From positions 248,001-312,000 of the forward strand of contig JAUXXJ010000005.1 in assembly GCA_030681195.1 (NCBI GenBank): DNA of 64,000 nucleotides, written 5' to 3'. A program made the position numbers and the translations under genes. Below the pieces are notes generated by a model that saw nothing but the letters and a program-made list of their open reading frames with translations, was not told the DNA's origin and did not search any database. Below are positions 55,784 to 64,000 of this stretch, piece after piece; positions within the stretch are counted from its first letter, which is position 1, and each line of letters starts with the position of its first letter. This DNA comes from Rhodocyclaceae bacterium. GTDB taxonomy: Bacteria; Pseudomonadota; Gammaproteobacteria; Burkholderiales; Rhodocyclaceae.

Positions 55784-55849
55784 TAGGAGGTGATTCAAAT
55801 GTACCGAGTAATTCTGCTTAGCCGGAAGCTGTGCCCTGGAGTAGACTGA
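55784..55849 (+). other. Possible 16-codon leader ORF with extended Shine-Dalgarno
   Basis: TAGGAGGTGAT (55784-55794) is a very strong match to the 16S anti-Shine-Dalgarno region, and five bases later ATG at 55799 opens MYRVILLSRKLCPGVD and stops at 55849. It lies 32 bases before the REC-REC gene. It could be a leader peptide; coding status is unproven. Confidence 0.4.
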
Positions 55850-55880
55850 ACACCGATACAACAGCGAGGAGGGGTTGGTG

Positions 55881-56858
55881 ATGGAAAATGCAAATGAGTT
55901 ACTAAAACATCGGGTCATGGTGCTTGATGATGAGCAGGGGATTGTGAATGCTGTGCGTCGGGAACTGAGTACCCCCCCGCTGGGCAAGATGAACTACGAG
56001 ATTGAGACTTTTACCGATCCGCAAGCCGCTTTGGCGCGGGCGCGCGAAGTAGAGTTCGAGGCGGTGCTTTCGGATTACCGGATGCCGCAGATGACCGGTC
56101 TGGAATTTCTCACCGAGCTGGGCAAGATCCAGCCCGACTGTGTCCGCATCGTGCTGTCCGGTCAGACCGATTTCGATGCGTTGGTGCAGATGATCAACGA
56201 GACGCACATCTATCGCTTCATTCCCAAGCCCTGGAGCAGCTACTTCCTCAAGAGCACCCTTTCTCAGGCGATCACGTTCCGCCGGACCACGGTCGAAAAC
56301 CGCAAGCTCGCGAAGCAGTTGCGCGACAATGGCATTGAGCTGCCTGCCGGTTCAGTAAATGAGATTGATCAAGTGCTGGTGGTCGATGATTCGGAGAACG
56401 TGGCCAATGCCGTGGCACGCAGCCTGACGCGGCGCAGTGCGCTTGACGATGTCTTCCGTGAAGTGCATGCGGAATCGCAGGGTACGCGGCTGCCCGATCT
56501 CAACCCGCAGCGCATCAGTGTCCAGGTGAGCGATTCACCCCAGCACGCTTTGAAGATGGCCGATGAGGTCACCTTTTCCTGTGTGATCGCCGATTACCGC
56601 ATGCCGGTAATGGATGGCGCCGAGTTTCTCACCCAGTTTGCCGAGAAACAGCCGGATTGCGCCTGCATCCTGTTCTCAGGGGCCGCCAACATGGAGAGCG
56701 TCGTGATCGCCCTCGACCTGGCGCACATTCATGCCTTTATTCCCAAGCCCTGGAACGATTACGAGTTGCGTGCCTCCGTGGCGCAGGCGCTGGCACGTCG
56801 CCGTCTGATGATCGAAAATCGCATCCTGGCGCAGATGTGCAAGGCCCGTAATCTCTGA
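55881..56858 (+). CDS. Tandem receiver protein (REC-REC)
   Basis: A 325-residue protein of two receiver domains and no obvious effector. The first has VMVLDDEQGI and Asp65 in LSDYRMPQMTG; the second has VLVVDDSEN and CVIADYRMPVMDG. Both end in a KPW motif (FIPKPWSSYF and FIPKPWNDYE), as in RpfG-type receivers. It may act as a phosphate sink or adaptor for the neighbouring hybrid kinase and GGDEF-EAL protein. AGGAGG precedes; ATG 55881 is chosen over in-frame TTG and GTG just upstream. Confidence 0.88.
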   Translation: MENANELLKHRVMVLDDEQGIVNAVRRELSTPPLGKMNYEIETFTDPQAALARAREVEFEAVLSDYRMPQMTGLEFLTELGKIQPDCVRIVLSGQTDFDALVQMINETHIYRFIPKPWSSYFLKSTLSQAITFRRTTVENRKLAKQLRDNGIELPAGSVNEIDQVLVVDDSENVANAVARSLTRRSALDDVFREVHAESQGTRLPDLNPQRISVQVSDSPQHALKMADEVTFSCVIADYRMPVMDGAEFLTQFAEKQPDCACILFSGAANMESVVIALDLAHIHAFIPKPWNDYELRASVAQALARRRLMIENRILAQMCKARNL

Positions 56859-56891
56859 TCCATTGACTGGGCGCGGTGACGCGTAATCGCC

Positions 56892-59450
56892 ATGACCGTT
56901 AGTGAATATCAAGACGGTACGATGATTCTGATCGTTGACGACACGCCCGAAAACCTGAGCGTGTTGGCGGAGTTGTTGCAGCCGCACTATCGGGTGCGCG
57001 CCGCCAATGGTGGGGTGCGGGCCCTACAGATCGCCCAGGACGAGCCGAAGCCCGATCTGATCCTGCTCGACATCATGATGCCCGATCTGGATGGTTATGC
57101 GGTGATCGAGCGCCTCAAGGCCGACCCGACGACGCGCGATATCCCGGTGATCTTCGTGACGGCGCTCGATGCCGGTGAGGATGAGCGGCGCGGGCTGGCA
57201 CTGGGGGCCGTGGATTACATCACCAAGCCGATCCAGCCGCCCACCGTCCTGGCACGTGTACGCACCCATCTCGAACTCAAATATGCGCGTGACCGCCTGC
57301 TAGAGCAGAATCTTTCGCTGGAAGCAGAGGTGGCGCGGCGCAATCGCCAGCGCGAATCGATCCTGATGTCGACCGGGGAGGGCATCTACGGGACAGACCC
57401 GGATGGTCACATCAGTTTCGTTAACCCTGCAGCGGCGCGCATGCTCGGTTATCAGCGCGAGGAATTGCTTGGCCGCCATGCCCATGACACGTTCCATCGC
57501 TATCGGCCGGATGGGAGTCCCTATCCGGTGGCCGATTGCCCGATGATGGGATGCCTGTCCGGCAATCTGAGCGTGCATAACCTGGAAGAGATGTTCTGGC
57601 GCAAGGATGGCATGCCCCTTGAAGTTGAAGTCAGTTGTGAGCCGATGCTGGAGGCTGCAGAGAATCTCGGCACGGTGGTGACCTTCCAGTCAATCGGCGA
57701 GCGCAAACGCTACCTGGCCGAGATCGAACGCAAATCGAACTTTGACGATCTGACTGGTCTGCCCAACCGTAATCTGTTGAATGATCGCTTGACCCAGGCC
57801 GTCGAGCGTTGCCGGCAGAGCGGGCAGGTTTTCGCTGTGATCCTGCTGAATCTCGACCGTTTCAAGGGTATCAACGACACCTTGGGGCATGCGGCGGGAG
57901 ATGGCGTTTTGATCCAGGCGGCTGGACGCTTGCGTGACCATGCGGCAGAGATCGAGACCTTGGCACGTACCGAAGGCGACGAGTTCGTGATGGCGGTCGA
58001 GGTGGCCGATGCCAACGCGGTGACGCGTCTGCTCCAGCCAATGCTGCGTGCGCTCGCGCAGCCCTTTATGGTGGGCGAACACGAGTTCTATCTTTCCGGG
58101 AGTATCGGTATTGCCATCGCCCCGGTGGATGGACATACGGTTGAGGCGCTGCTGCAGAATGCCAGTGCCGCGATGTATAAGGTCAAGTCGGGGGGCGGCG
58201 ACAACTTTGCCTTTTACACGACGGAGATGAACGCCCGCGCGCTCGAACGACTGGATATGGAGAATGGCCTGCGCCGGGCCCTCGAACGTGACGAACTGAT
58301 CCTGCATTACCAGCCGCAGTTGAACCTGCACAGTGGCCTGATCTGCGGGTGTGAGGCTCTCGTCCGTTGGCAACACCCGGTGCGCGGGCTGGTGCCGCCG
58401 AACGACTTTATCCCGCTCGCCGAGGAATCCGGGCTGATCGTGCCGCTGGGCGAGTGGGTGATGCGCAAAGCCTGTCAGCAAAACAAGGCATGGCAAGCAG
58501 CCGGACTGCCCCCCGTGACCGTTGCCGTCAATCTGTCGGCGCGCCAGATTGCGGTGCAGAATCTTGTAGTGCTGGCGGGCGACATCCTCAGGGAAACCGG
58601 TCTGGAGCCCAAGTATCTGGAACTGGAACTGACCGAAAGCGCCGTGCTGGCCGATGCCGAGGCATTCATTGAGGCTACCGAACGGCTCAAGGGGCTTTCC
58701 ATCACCCTGTCGATTGACGATTTCGGCACCGGCTTTTCCTCGCTCAGTTACCTCAAGCGGTTTGCCATCGACCGCCTCAAAATCGACCAGTCCTTCGTCC
58801 GTGACCTGACGCAAGACCCGAGTAGTGCCGCCATCGCGATGGCGATCATCTCGCTGTCGCACAGTCTCGGCCTTTCCGTGATTGCCGAGGGTGTCGAAAC
58901 CGAAGCGCAACTGAATTTCCTGCGTGTGCGTCATTGCGACGAGATGCAGGGCTTTTTCTTCAGCAAGCCCCTCCCGCCCGATGAGTTTGCGGCCCTGTTG
59001 CGCTCCGGGCGCAAGCTGGCGCCGGTGGATGATGCCGTGTGCAACGGTCGCAGCCTGTTGCTGGTGGATGATGAACCCTCAATCCTGGCCTCGCTGCGGC
59101 GCCTGCTGCGCCGTGAGGGCTACACGATTTTTGCCGCCGAGAGCGGCGCGGAAGGATTGGAATTGATGGCCGGCCACGACATTGGCGTGGTGATTTCCGA
59201 TGCCCGCATGCCCAACATGACCGGTGCGGAGTTTCTTGGCCGGGTGCGCGAGATGTACCCCGACAGTGTGCGCATCATGCTCTCGGGCTATACCGATCTC
59301 GAGTCGGTGACCAGCGCGGTCAATCGCGGCGAGCTGTTTCGCTTTCTGACCAAGCCCTGGGACGATGCCGAACTGCTCAATGTCGTGCGCGATGCCTTCC
59401 ATCACTACGAGGTGCGTCGCACTGCTCACAGTGGTGGTGCGGCATCGTGA
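56892..59450 (+). CDS. REC-PAS-GGDEF-EAL-REC protein with degenerate GGDEF
   Basis: An 852-residue protein. The N-terminal receiver has Asp60 ([10 protein letters not shown]), followed by PAS (about 150-275) and a GGDEF domain in which the motif reads TEGDEFV: the first Gly is Glu, so cyclase activity is doubtful. EAL is intact ([23 protein letters not shown]). A second receiver lies at the C-terminus ([28 protein letters not shown]), like those of the upstream REC-REC protein. It is therefore probably a phosphodiesterase controlled at both ends. It overlaps the next kinase gene by four bases (GTGA). Confidence 0.92.
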   Translation: MTVSEYQDGTMILIVDDTPENLSVLAELLQPHYRVRAANGGVRALQIAQDEPKPDLILLDIMMPDLDGYAVIERLKADPTTRDIPVIFVTALDAGEDERRGLALGAVDYITKPIQPPTVLARVRTHLELKYARDRLLEQNLSLEAEVARRNRQRESILMSTGEGIYGTDPDGHISFVNPAAARMLGYQREELLGRHAHDTFHRYRPDGSPYPVADCPMMGCLSGNLSVHNLEEMFWRKDGMPLEVEVSCEPMLEAAENLGTVVTFQSIGERKRYLAEIERKSNFDDLTGLPNRNLLNDRLTQAVERCRQSGQVFAVILLNLDRFKGINDTLGHAAGDGVLIQAAGRLRDHAAEIETLARTEGDEFVMAVEVADANAVTRLLQPMLRALAQPFMVGEHEFYLSGSIGIAIAPVDGHTVEALLQNASAAMYKVKSGGGDNFAFYTTEMNARALERLDMENGLRRALERDELILHYQPQLNLHSGLICGCEALVRWQHPVRGLVPPNDFIPLAEESGLIVPLGEWVMRKACQQNKAWQAAGLPPVTVAVNLSARQIAVQNLVVLAGDILRETGLEPKYLELELTESAVLADAEAFIEATERLKGLSITLSIDDFGTGFSSLSYLKRFAIDRLKIDQSFVRDLTQDPSSAAIAMAIISLSHSLGLSVIAEGVETEAQLNFLRVRHCDEMQGFFFSKPLPPDEFAALLRSGRKLAPVDDAVCNGRSLLLVDDEPSILASLRRLLRREGYTIFAAESGAEGLELMAGHDIGVVISDARMPNMTGAEFLGRVREMYPDSVRIMLSGYTDLESVTSAVNRGELFRFLTKPWDDAELLNVVRDAFHHYEVRRTAHSGGAAS

Positions 59451-62400
59451 CGCCGCCGCGCTCACTCTTTGCCGACTTGCCGCCCGCTACGTTGCACGCC
59501 ATCGTGCGCATTGTGCTGCTTTACGCCCTGTTCGCGGGGCTGTGGATCTTTCTGTCCGACACGGCCGTTGCTCTCCTGTTTCCCGGCCCGGTCAGTATCC
59601 AGGTCGCCAGCACGCTCAAGGGCCTGCTGTTCGTCGCGGTCACTGCTGCGTTGCTGTTCTTCCTCATCCTGCGCTTCGCCGTGCGGCAGGAGAAAACGGC
59701 GACGGACACAAAAGTCGGCGCTGGCGGGACGGCGCCCCTGCCGCAGCGGCGCGGCCTGATCGTCAGCCTGGCGCTGCTTACCGCCGCCTTCGTGCTGCTC
59801 GGTGCTACCGGGCTACTGCAAAGCTGGAACTTTCACCGTGAGCAGCAGAACGAACAGTTGCTTTCCGTCGCCCGGCTCAAGGTCGAGCAAATCGAACGCT
59901 GGTTGAGCGAACGTCACCGCGATGCCGCGGTGATCCGCAGCGCGCCGGTCTTTTCCGATGGCCTGGCCGAATGGCGCAGGAGTGACGATCCGCAACTACG
60001 CACCCGTATCTTGAATCGCCTCGAAGACTTTCGCCACATGCTCGGGTATCGCGAAGCTGCCATCGTCGATGCCCAAGGCCGCTCTCTGCTGCAAACCGAC
60101 AGCACGCATAGCCATGACACCGATCTCCAGGCCAGGATTGTCGAAGTCGCGCTCGCCGGCGACGCCACAGCGACGACCGATCTGTTCTACTTGGACGAAC
60201 CGGCGCCGGGGCACCCGCATCTGGATTTTGTCACCCCGCTGCCGCGTCCAGTCGGCGCGGCGCGTGCCGACGTCGCTGTCGTGCTGCGCGTCGATGTCGA
60301 AGCCGACCTTTACCCCCTTCTTGCCGTGTGGCCGTTGCCGACCGCGAGCGCCGAAACCATGCTGTTCCGCCAGGAGGGCGACACGCTGCTATTCCTCAGC
60401 GAACTGCGCCACGAAAAAGGCAGCATGCTGAAAAAACGCGTGCCGCTGGCCGAGAGAACCGTGCTTGCCGCGCATGCGCTCGCTCCCGGCTACGCACCCG
60501 GCATGCTGATCGAAGGCACCGATTACCGCGGCCACCCGGCGCTTGGCGTCGCGCTGCCCGTGGCGGGCACATCGTGGTGGCTGCTCGCCAAGGTGGATCG
60601 CGAGGAAGTGTTCGACGAGGCGATGCGAGATGCGTTGTGGATACTGCTTGCCAGCCTGTTCATCTGGCTGGCCGCCGGCGCCCTCGCGGTGCTGTTCTTC
60701 CAGCGCCGCGAATTGCTGCATGCGCAACGGCAGCAGATGGAACATGCCGAAAAGCTGAGCGTTTTGCGGCTGTTGGCCGCCGTCGCCGACAGTTCGCTCG
60801 ACGCCATCTATGCCAAGGACTACCAGGGGCGCTACACCCTGTTCAATCGTGCGGCCGTCAACTTCGCCGGCAAAACCGAGGCCGAAGTTCTCGGGCAAGA
60901 CAACAGCGCGCTGTTCAGGCCTGATGAGGCGGCGGCACTGGATGCCCATGACCGGCGCGTGATGGACGGCGACCAGTCGCTGACCTACGAGGAAACCGTT
61001 ACGACCAATGAAGGGGTGCGCACCTTCCTTGCCGTCAAGGGCCCGCTGCATGATGAGATGGGCGCGGTGATCGGCATGTACGGTATTTCACGCGATATCA
61101 CCGAACTCAAAAGGGCCGAAGAATCCTTGCGCGAGAGCGAGGAAATATTCAGACATTTCATGGAAAACAGTCCCATCTACGTTTTCTTCAAGGATGAAAA
61201 CATCCGCCCGATACGCCTGAGCCGGAACTACGAGCAGATGCTGGGGAAACCCGTGAGCGAACTGCTCGGCAAGAGTATGGACGAATTGTTCCCTTCCCCC
61301 CTGGCGAAAAGCATGGTGGCCGATGACATGAGAATCCTGCGCGAGGGCCAAGTCATTACGGTGGATGAAGAATTCGCTGGCCATTTCTACACGACCATCA
61401 AGTTCCCGATCCTGATCGACGGCACGCCGCGCTATCTGGCCGGCTACACCATCGATATCTCCGAGCGCAAGCTGGCCGAGGATCGCCTGCGCAAGCTCTC
61501 GCTCGCCATTGAACAGAGCCCGGAAAGCATCGTCATCACCAACATTGACGCCGAGATCGAGTACGCGAACGACGCCTTCCTACAGGTCACCGGCTATACA
61601 CGCGAGGAAGTGATCGGTCAGAATCCACGCCTCCTGCACTCAGGCAAGACGCCGGCCACCACTTATGCGTCGATGTGGGACGCCATGTTGCGCGGGCAGG
61701 CATGGAAAGGCGAGTTCATCAACCGGCGCAAGGATGGCAGCGAGTACGTCGAGTTTGCGATTGTGACACCGCTGCGCCAGCCTGACGGTCAGATCACGCA
61801 CTATGTTGCGGTCAAGGAAGACGTTACCGAGAAGAAGCGGATCGGCGAAGAACTCGATGCATACCGCCTTCACCTTGAGGATATGGTGACCCAGCGCACG
61901 GTGGATCTGGATGTGGCGCGGCAACGGGCGGAAGCGGCCAGCCAGGCCAAGAGCACTTTCCTGGCCAACATGAGCCATGAAATTCGCACCCCGATGAATG
62001 CGATTGTGGGGCTGGCCCACCTGCTGCAGCGCCAGATCGACGAACCGGGGCAGCGTGATCGGCTCGACAAGATCATTGAGGCCGCGCATCACCTGCTGGC
62101 GCTGATCAACGATATTCTTGACCTGTCGAAGATCGAATCCGGGAAGTTTACCCTGGATGAGAGTGAGTTCGACCTGACGCAGGTGCTCGAAAATGTCGCT
62201 GCATTGGTCGCCGAGCGGGCGCAGACACACGGGCTGGAACTGATCGTCGATATCGATCCGGTGTTGACCGAAGCGCCCTTGTTGCGCGGCGATGTGACGC
62301 GTTTGCGTCAGGCCCTGCTCAACTACGCCGGCAATGCCGTCAAATTTACCGAGCGAGGTTTCGTCATCCTGCGTGTGCGCCAGATCGAGGCGGGAGAGCA

Positions 62401-63790
62401 CGACATCCTGTTGCGCTTCGAGGTGGAAGATAGCGGCATCGGCATTGCGGCGGAAGACCTTGCGCGCCTGTTCCGCTCATTTGAACAGGCGGATTCATCA
62501 ATTACCCGCCGCTATGGGGGCACCGGGCTGGGTTTGGCGATCAACCAGCATCTGGCCGAGCTGATGGGCGGCAGCGTGGGGGCCGAGAGTACGCCGGGCG
62601 TGGGCAGCCGGTTCTGGATGACCGCACGCTTGCGGAAGGGCAGCCGCCGCGGGCGGCAATCGATTGCACATTCGTCGCGCGACAAATCGAAGACGCAGGT
62701 CGATGCCAGTGCATCGCACAGCGAGAAAGCTTTGCAGCAAGCGATTCGGGCGCGCGGAAGCGTGCGCCTCCTGGTGGCCGAGGACAACCCGATCAATCAG
62801 GAGGTGGCACGCGATCTGTTGATGGAAGCCGGCATGACCGTCGATCTCGCCGATACCGGCGTCAAGGCGGTCGAGATGGCGCGTGTGACCGCCTATGACG
62901 CCATCCTCATGGATATGCAGATGCCGGAAATGGATGGCATCGAGGCGACGCAACAAATTCGCGCGCTGCCGGGTTACCGGCAAACGCCGATTGTGGCGAT
63001 GACGGCCAATGCGTTCAGCGAAGACCGTGAGCGCTGTCTTGCCGCAGGCATGAACGACTACATCGCCAAGCCGGTCGATCCCGAAACGCTGTTTGCCACG
63101 CTGCTGCGCTGGCTACCGGCATTGGCCTCATCGCTCCCGGCAATGCCCTCCGCGTTGCCTGACGACAAGACACTGCCGTTGCAGCGGCGTCTTGCGTCGA
63201 TTCCGGGTCTCGATGCGGCGGCAGGTCTGAAAACGCTGAGCGGCCGAGTGGCCCGTTATACCGAGATGCTGGAGCGTTTTATTCAGGCACATCGCAAGGA
63301 TGGCGAACAGTTGCATGCTTTGCTGGCGGCAGGGGAGAACGAAAAGGCCATGCGCCAAGCGCATGCGCTCAGGGGCGTTGCCGCGACGCTGGGGGCGCGC
63401 AATGTGGCCACAGCCGCTGCGCGTCTTGAACGGGGTTTGCGCGACGCGCCGGCAAACGACACTGCCCTGGCCGCGCTCGGCGAGCTTGAACGTGCGCTGG
63501 ATGAGTTGATGCGCGGCCTGCCGCTTGCATGGGTCGAAGAGGAGAAATCACCATTGCCTTCGATTCCGCTGCCTGCAGCGGACAACCTATTGGAAACACT
63601 TGAAAACCTGCTGGTAGGTGATGATCCCAGCGTGAATCAACTGTTTGCCAGCGCAGCAGTGCATCTGCGTCCGCTGCTGGGCAGCGATTACGCCCGGCTG
63701 GAAAAGGCGATTGCCGCTTATCAATATCCAGCAGCCCTTGTACTGGTGCGCGCTTTGCGGGCACAGAAGCAGGCGGGTGACCCGACATGA
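59447..63790 (+). CDS. Hybrid sensor histidine kinase (sensor-PAS x3-HisKA-HATPase-REC-HPt)
   Basis: About 1447 residues from GTG 59447. Several N-terminal membrane helices bound a periplasmic sensor region, followed by three PAS domains ([19 protein letters not shown], the [15 protein letters not shown] module and [19 protein letters not shown]). HisKA has His844 in [14 protein letters not shown]; the ATPase has [22 protein letters not shown] has Asp1156 in [13 protein letters not shown]; HPt has His1306 in [12 protein letters not shown]. It is the third such kinase in the window. Repeat copy 11 lies in the N-terminal part between membrane helices. Confidence 0.93.
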   Translation: MTPPRSLFADLPPATLHAIVRIVLLYALFAGLWIFLSDTAVALLFPGPVSIQVASTLKGLLFVAVTAALLFFLILRFAVRQEKTATDTKVGAGGTAPLPQRRGLIVSLALLTAAFVLLGATGLLQSWNFHREQQNEQLLSVARLKVEQIERWLSERHRDAAVIRSAPVFSDGLAEWRRSDDPQLRTRILNRLEDFRHMLGYREAAIVDAQGRSLLQTDSTHSHDTDLQARIVEVALAGDATATTDLFYLDEPAPGHPHLDFVTPLPRPVGAARADVAVVLRVDVEADLYPLLAVWPLPTASAETMLFRQEGDTLLFLSELRHEKGSMLKKRVPLAERTVLAAHALAPGYAPGMLIEGTDYRGHPALGVALPVAGTSWWLLAKVDREEVFDEAMRDALWILLASLFIWLAAGALAVLFFQRRELLHAQRQQMEHAEKLSVLRLLAAVADSSLDAIYAKDYQGRYTLFNRAAVNFAGKTEAEVLGQDNSALFRPDEAAALDAHDRRVMDGDQSLTYEETVTTNEGVRTFLAVKGPLHDEMGAVIGMYGISRDITELKRAEESLRESEEIFRHFMENSPIYVFFKDENIRPIRLSRNYEQMLGKPVSELLGKSMDELFPSPLAKSMVADDMRILREGQVITVDEEFAGHFYTTIKFPILIDGTPRYLAGYTIDISERKLAEDRLRKLSLAIEQSPESIVITNIDAEIEYANDAFLQVTGYTREEVIGQNPRLLHSGKTPATTYASMWDAMLRGQAWKGEFINRRKDGSEYVEFAIVTPLRQPDGQITHYVAVKEDVTEKKRIGEELDAYRLHLEDMVTQRTVDLDVARQRAEAASQAKSTFLANMSHEIRTPMNAIVGLAHLLQRQIDEPGQRDRLDKIIEAAHHLLALINDILDLSKIESGKFTLDESEFDLTQVLENVAALVAERAQTHGLELIVDIDPVLTEAPLLRGDVTRLRQALLNYAGNAVKFTERGFVILRVRQIEAGEHDILLRFEVEDSGIGIAAEDLARLFRSFEQADSSITRRYGGTGLGLAINQHLAELMGGSVGAESTPGVGSRFWMTARLRKGSRRGRQSIAHSSRDKSKTQVDASASHSEKALQQAIRARGSVRLLVAEDNPINQEVARDLLMEAGMTVDLADTGVKAVEMARVTAYDAILMDMQMPEMDGIEATQQIRALPGYRQTPIVAMTANAFSEDRERCLAAGMNDYIAKPVDPETLFATLLRWLPALASSLPAMPSALPDDKTLPLQRRLASIPGLDAAAGLKTLSGRVARYTEMLERFIQAHRKDGEQLHALLAAGENEKAMRQAHALRGVAATLGARNVATAAARLERGLRDAPANDTALAALGELERALDELMRGLPLAWVEEEKSPLPSIPLPAADNLLETLENLLVGDDPSVNQLFASAAVHLRPLLGSDYARLEKAIAAYQYPAALVLVRALRAQKQAGDPT
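59710..59733 (-). repeat. Dispersed short repeat, copy 11 (inside hybrid kinase)
   Basis: AAAAGTCGGCGCTGG followed by CGGGACGGC, read KVGAGGTA in a cytoplasmic linker before the second membrane helix. Confidence 0.9.
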
Positions 63791-64000
63791 ATTCCCAGAC
63801 ACTAACTTCTCTGCAAGGTGACGATTCCCGCCACACGCTATTGGAAAAGAGTCTGGCATTCATGGCCCGGCGCGCCATGTATATGCTCGAATTGCCAAGG
63901 ATCGCCGATGCACTCGATGAGGCGAGCTTCATGCAACGCGGTCTGGAGATGGCGGAGGAACTGACCGACAGCAAGGTTTCCTTCATCCACTTTGTCAATG
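63787..64000 (+). CDS. GAF-domain protein, N-terminal part (runs off the window)
   Basis: The ATG at 63787 overlaps the preceding stop (ATGA). The 71 visible residues include [33 protein letters not shown] and KVSFIHFVN, the opening of GAF-containing sensory proteins commonly fused to HD-GYP or kinase domains. The output domain lies outside the window. Confidence 0.75.
   Translation, partial: MNSQTLTSLQGDDSRHTLLEKSLAFMARRAMYMLELPRIADALDEASFMQRGLEMAEELTDSKVSFIHFVN

Overview
The window reads as chromosomal DNA of a betaproteobacterium. The gene order rpsF-priB-rpsR-rplI, the alaA-hom-thrC run, the PA2779/PA2778 pair and the yciB-yciI-bolA-ppiC run all fit that class. The many sensory and c-di-GMP proteins suggest a Rhodocyclales-type genome; that order-level placement is inference from family knowledge, not from a search.

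Layout. 1-767: a decayed group II intron whose 5' end lies just outside the window. 876-4018: ribosomal protein operon (rpsF, priB with an apparent ATT start, rpsR, rplI), a terminator, then dnaB. 4019-6756: phoH-like, bcp, a small DMT transporter and a Mth938-like gene, all on the minus strand. 6797-10778: alaA, hom, thrC. 10805-12722: a 45-aa membrane ORF, an HU gene and an MFS transporter. 12818-17105: an HD-GYP regulator overlapping a hybrid kinase. 17136-26411: gltX, an M48-like lipoprotein, a glycine-zipper protein, an MnmC C-terminal-like oxidoreductase, lysS, PA2779/PA2778, a GGDEF protein, and prfB with its programmed frameshift. 26528-41192: a PP2C-PAS-GGDEF-EAL protein, a SulP-STAS-cNMP transporter, prfC, and a five-gene operon joined by four-base overlaps (urea/amide-type binding protein, hybrid kinase, REC-PAS-GGDEF-EAL regulator, MlaF-like ATPase, coiled-coil membrane protein). 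41282-46095: an acyl-CoA/acyl-phosphate operon (MaoC-Pta, AckA, FabI, three single-domain MaoC proteins). 46202-53533: mtfA, a DUF4143 ATPase beside a long palindrome, an EamA transporter, ppiC-bolA-yciI-yciB, dadA and a BaiN-like flavoprotein. 53654-64000: two paralogous HTH-REC proteins, a UPF0126 channel, a REC-REC protein, a REC-PAS-GGDEF-EAL-REC protein, a third hybrid kinase, and the start of a GAF-type protein.

Themes. c-di-GMP and phosphorelay signalling dominates: one HD-GYP protein, four GGDEF proteins (three also carrying EAL) and three hybrid kinases ending in HPt domains. The least expected feature is a dispersed short repeat of about 25 bp, present in at least 13 copies. In four copies its first three bases are the TAA stop codon of the adjacent gene; seven copies lie in frame inside coding sequences; two copies carry an extra hairpin-forming insert of about 28 bp in opposite orientations. 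The best candidates for undescribed biology are this repeat family, the five-gene sensor/ATPase operon, and the MaoC cluster in which two of four MaoC domains have lost one residue of the catalytic dyad.
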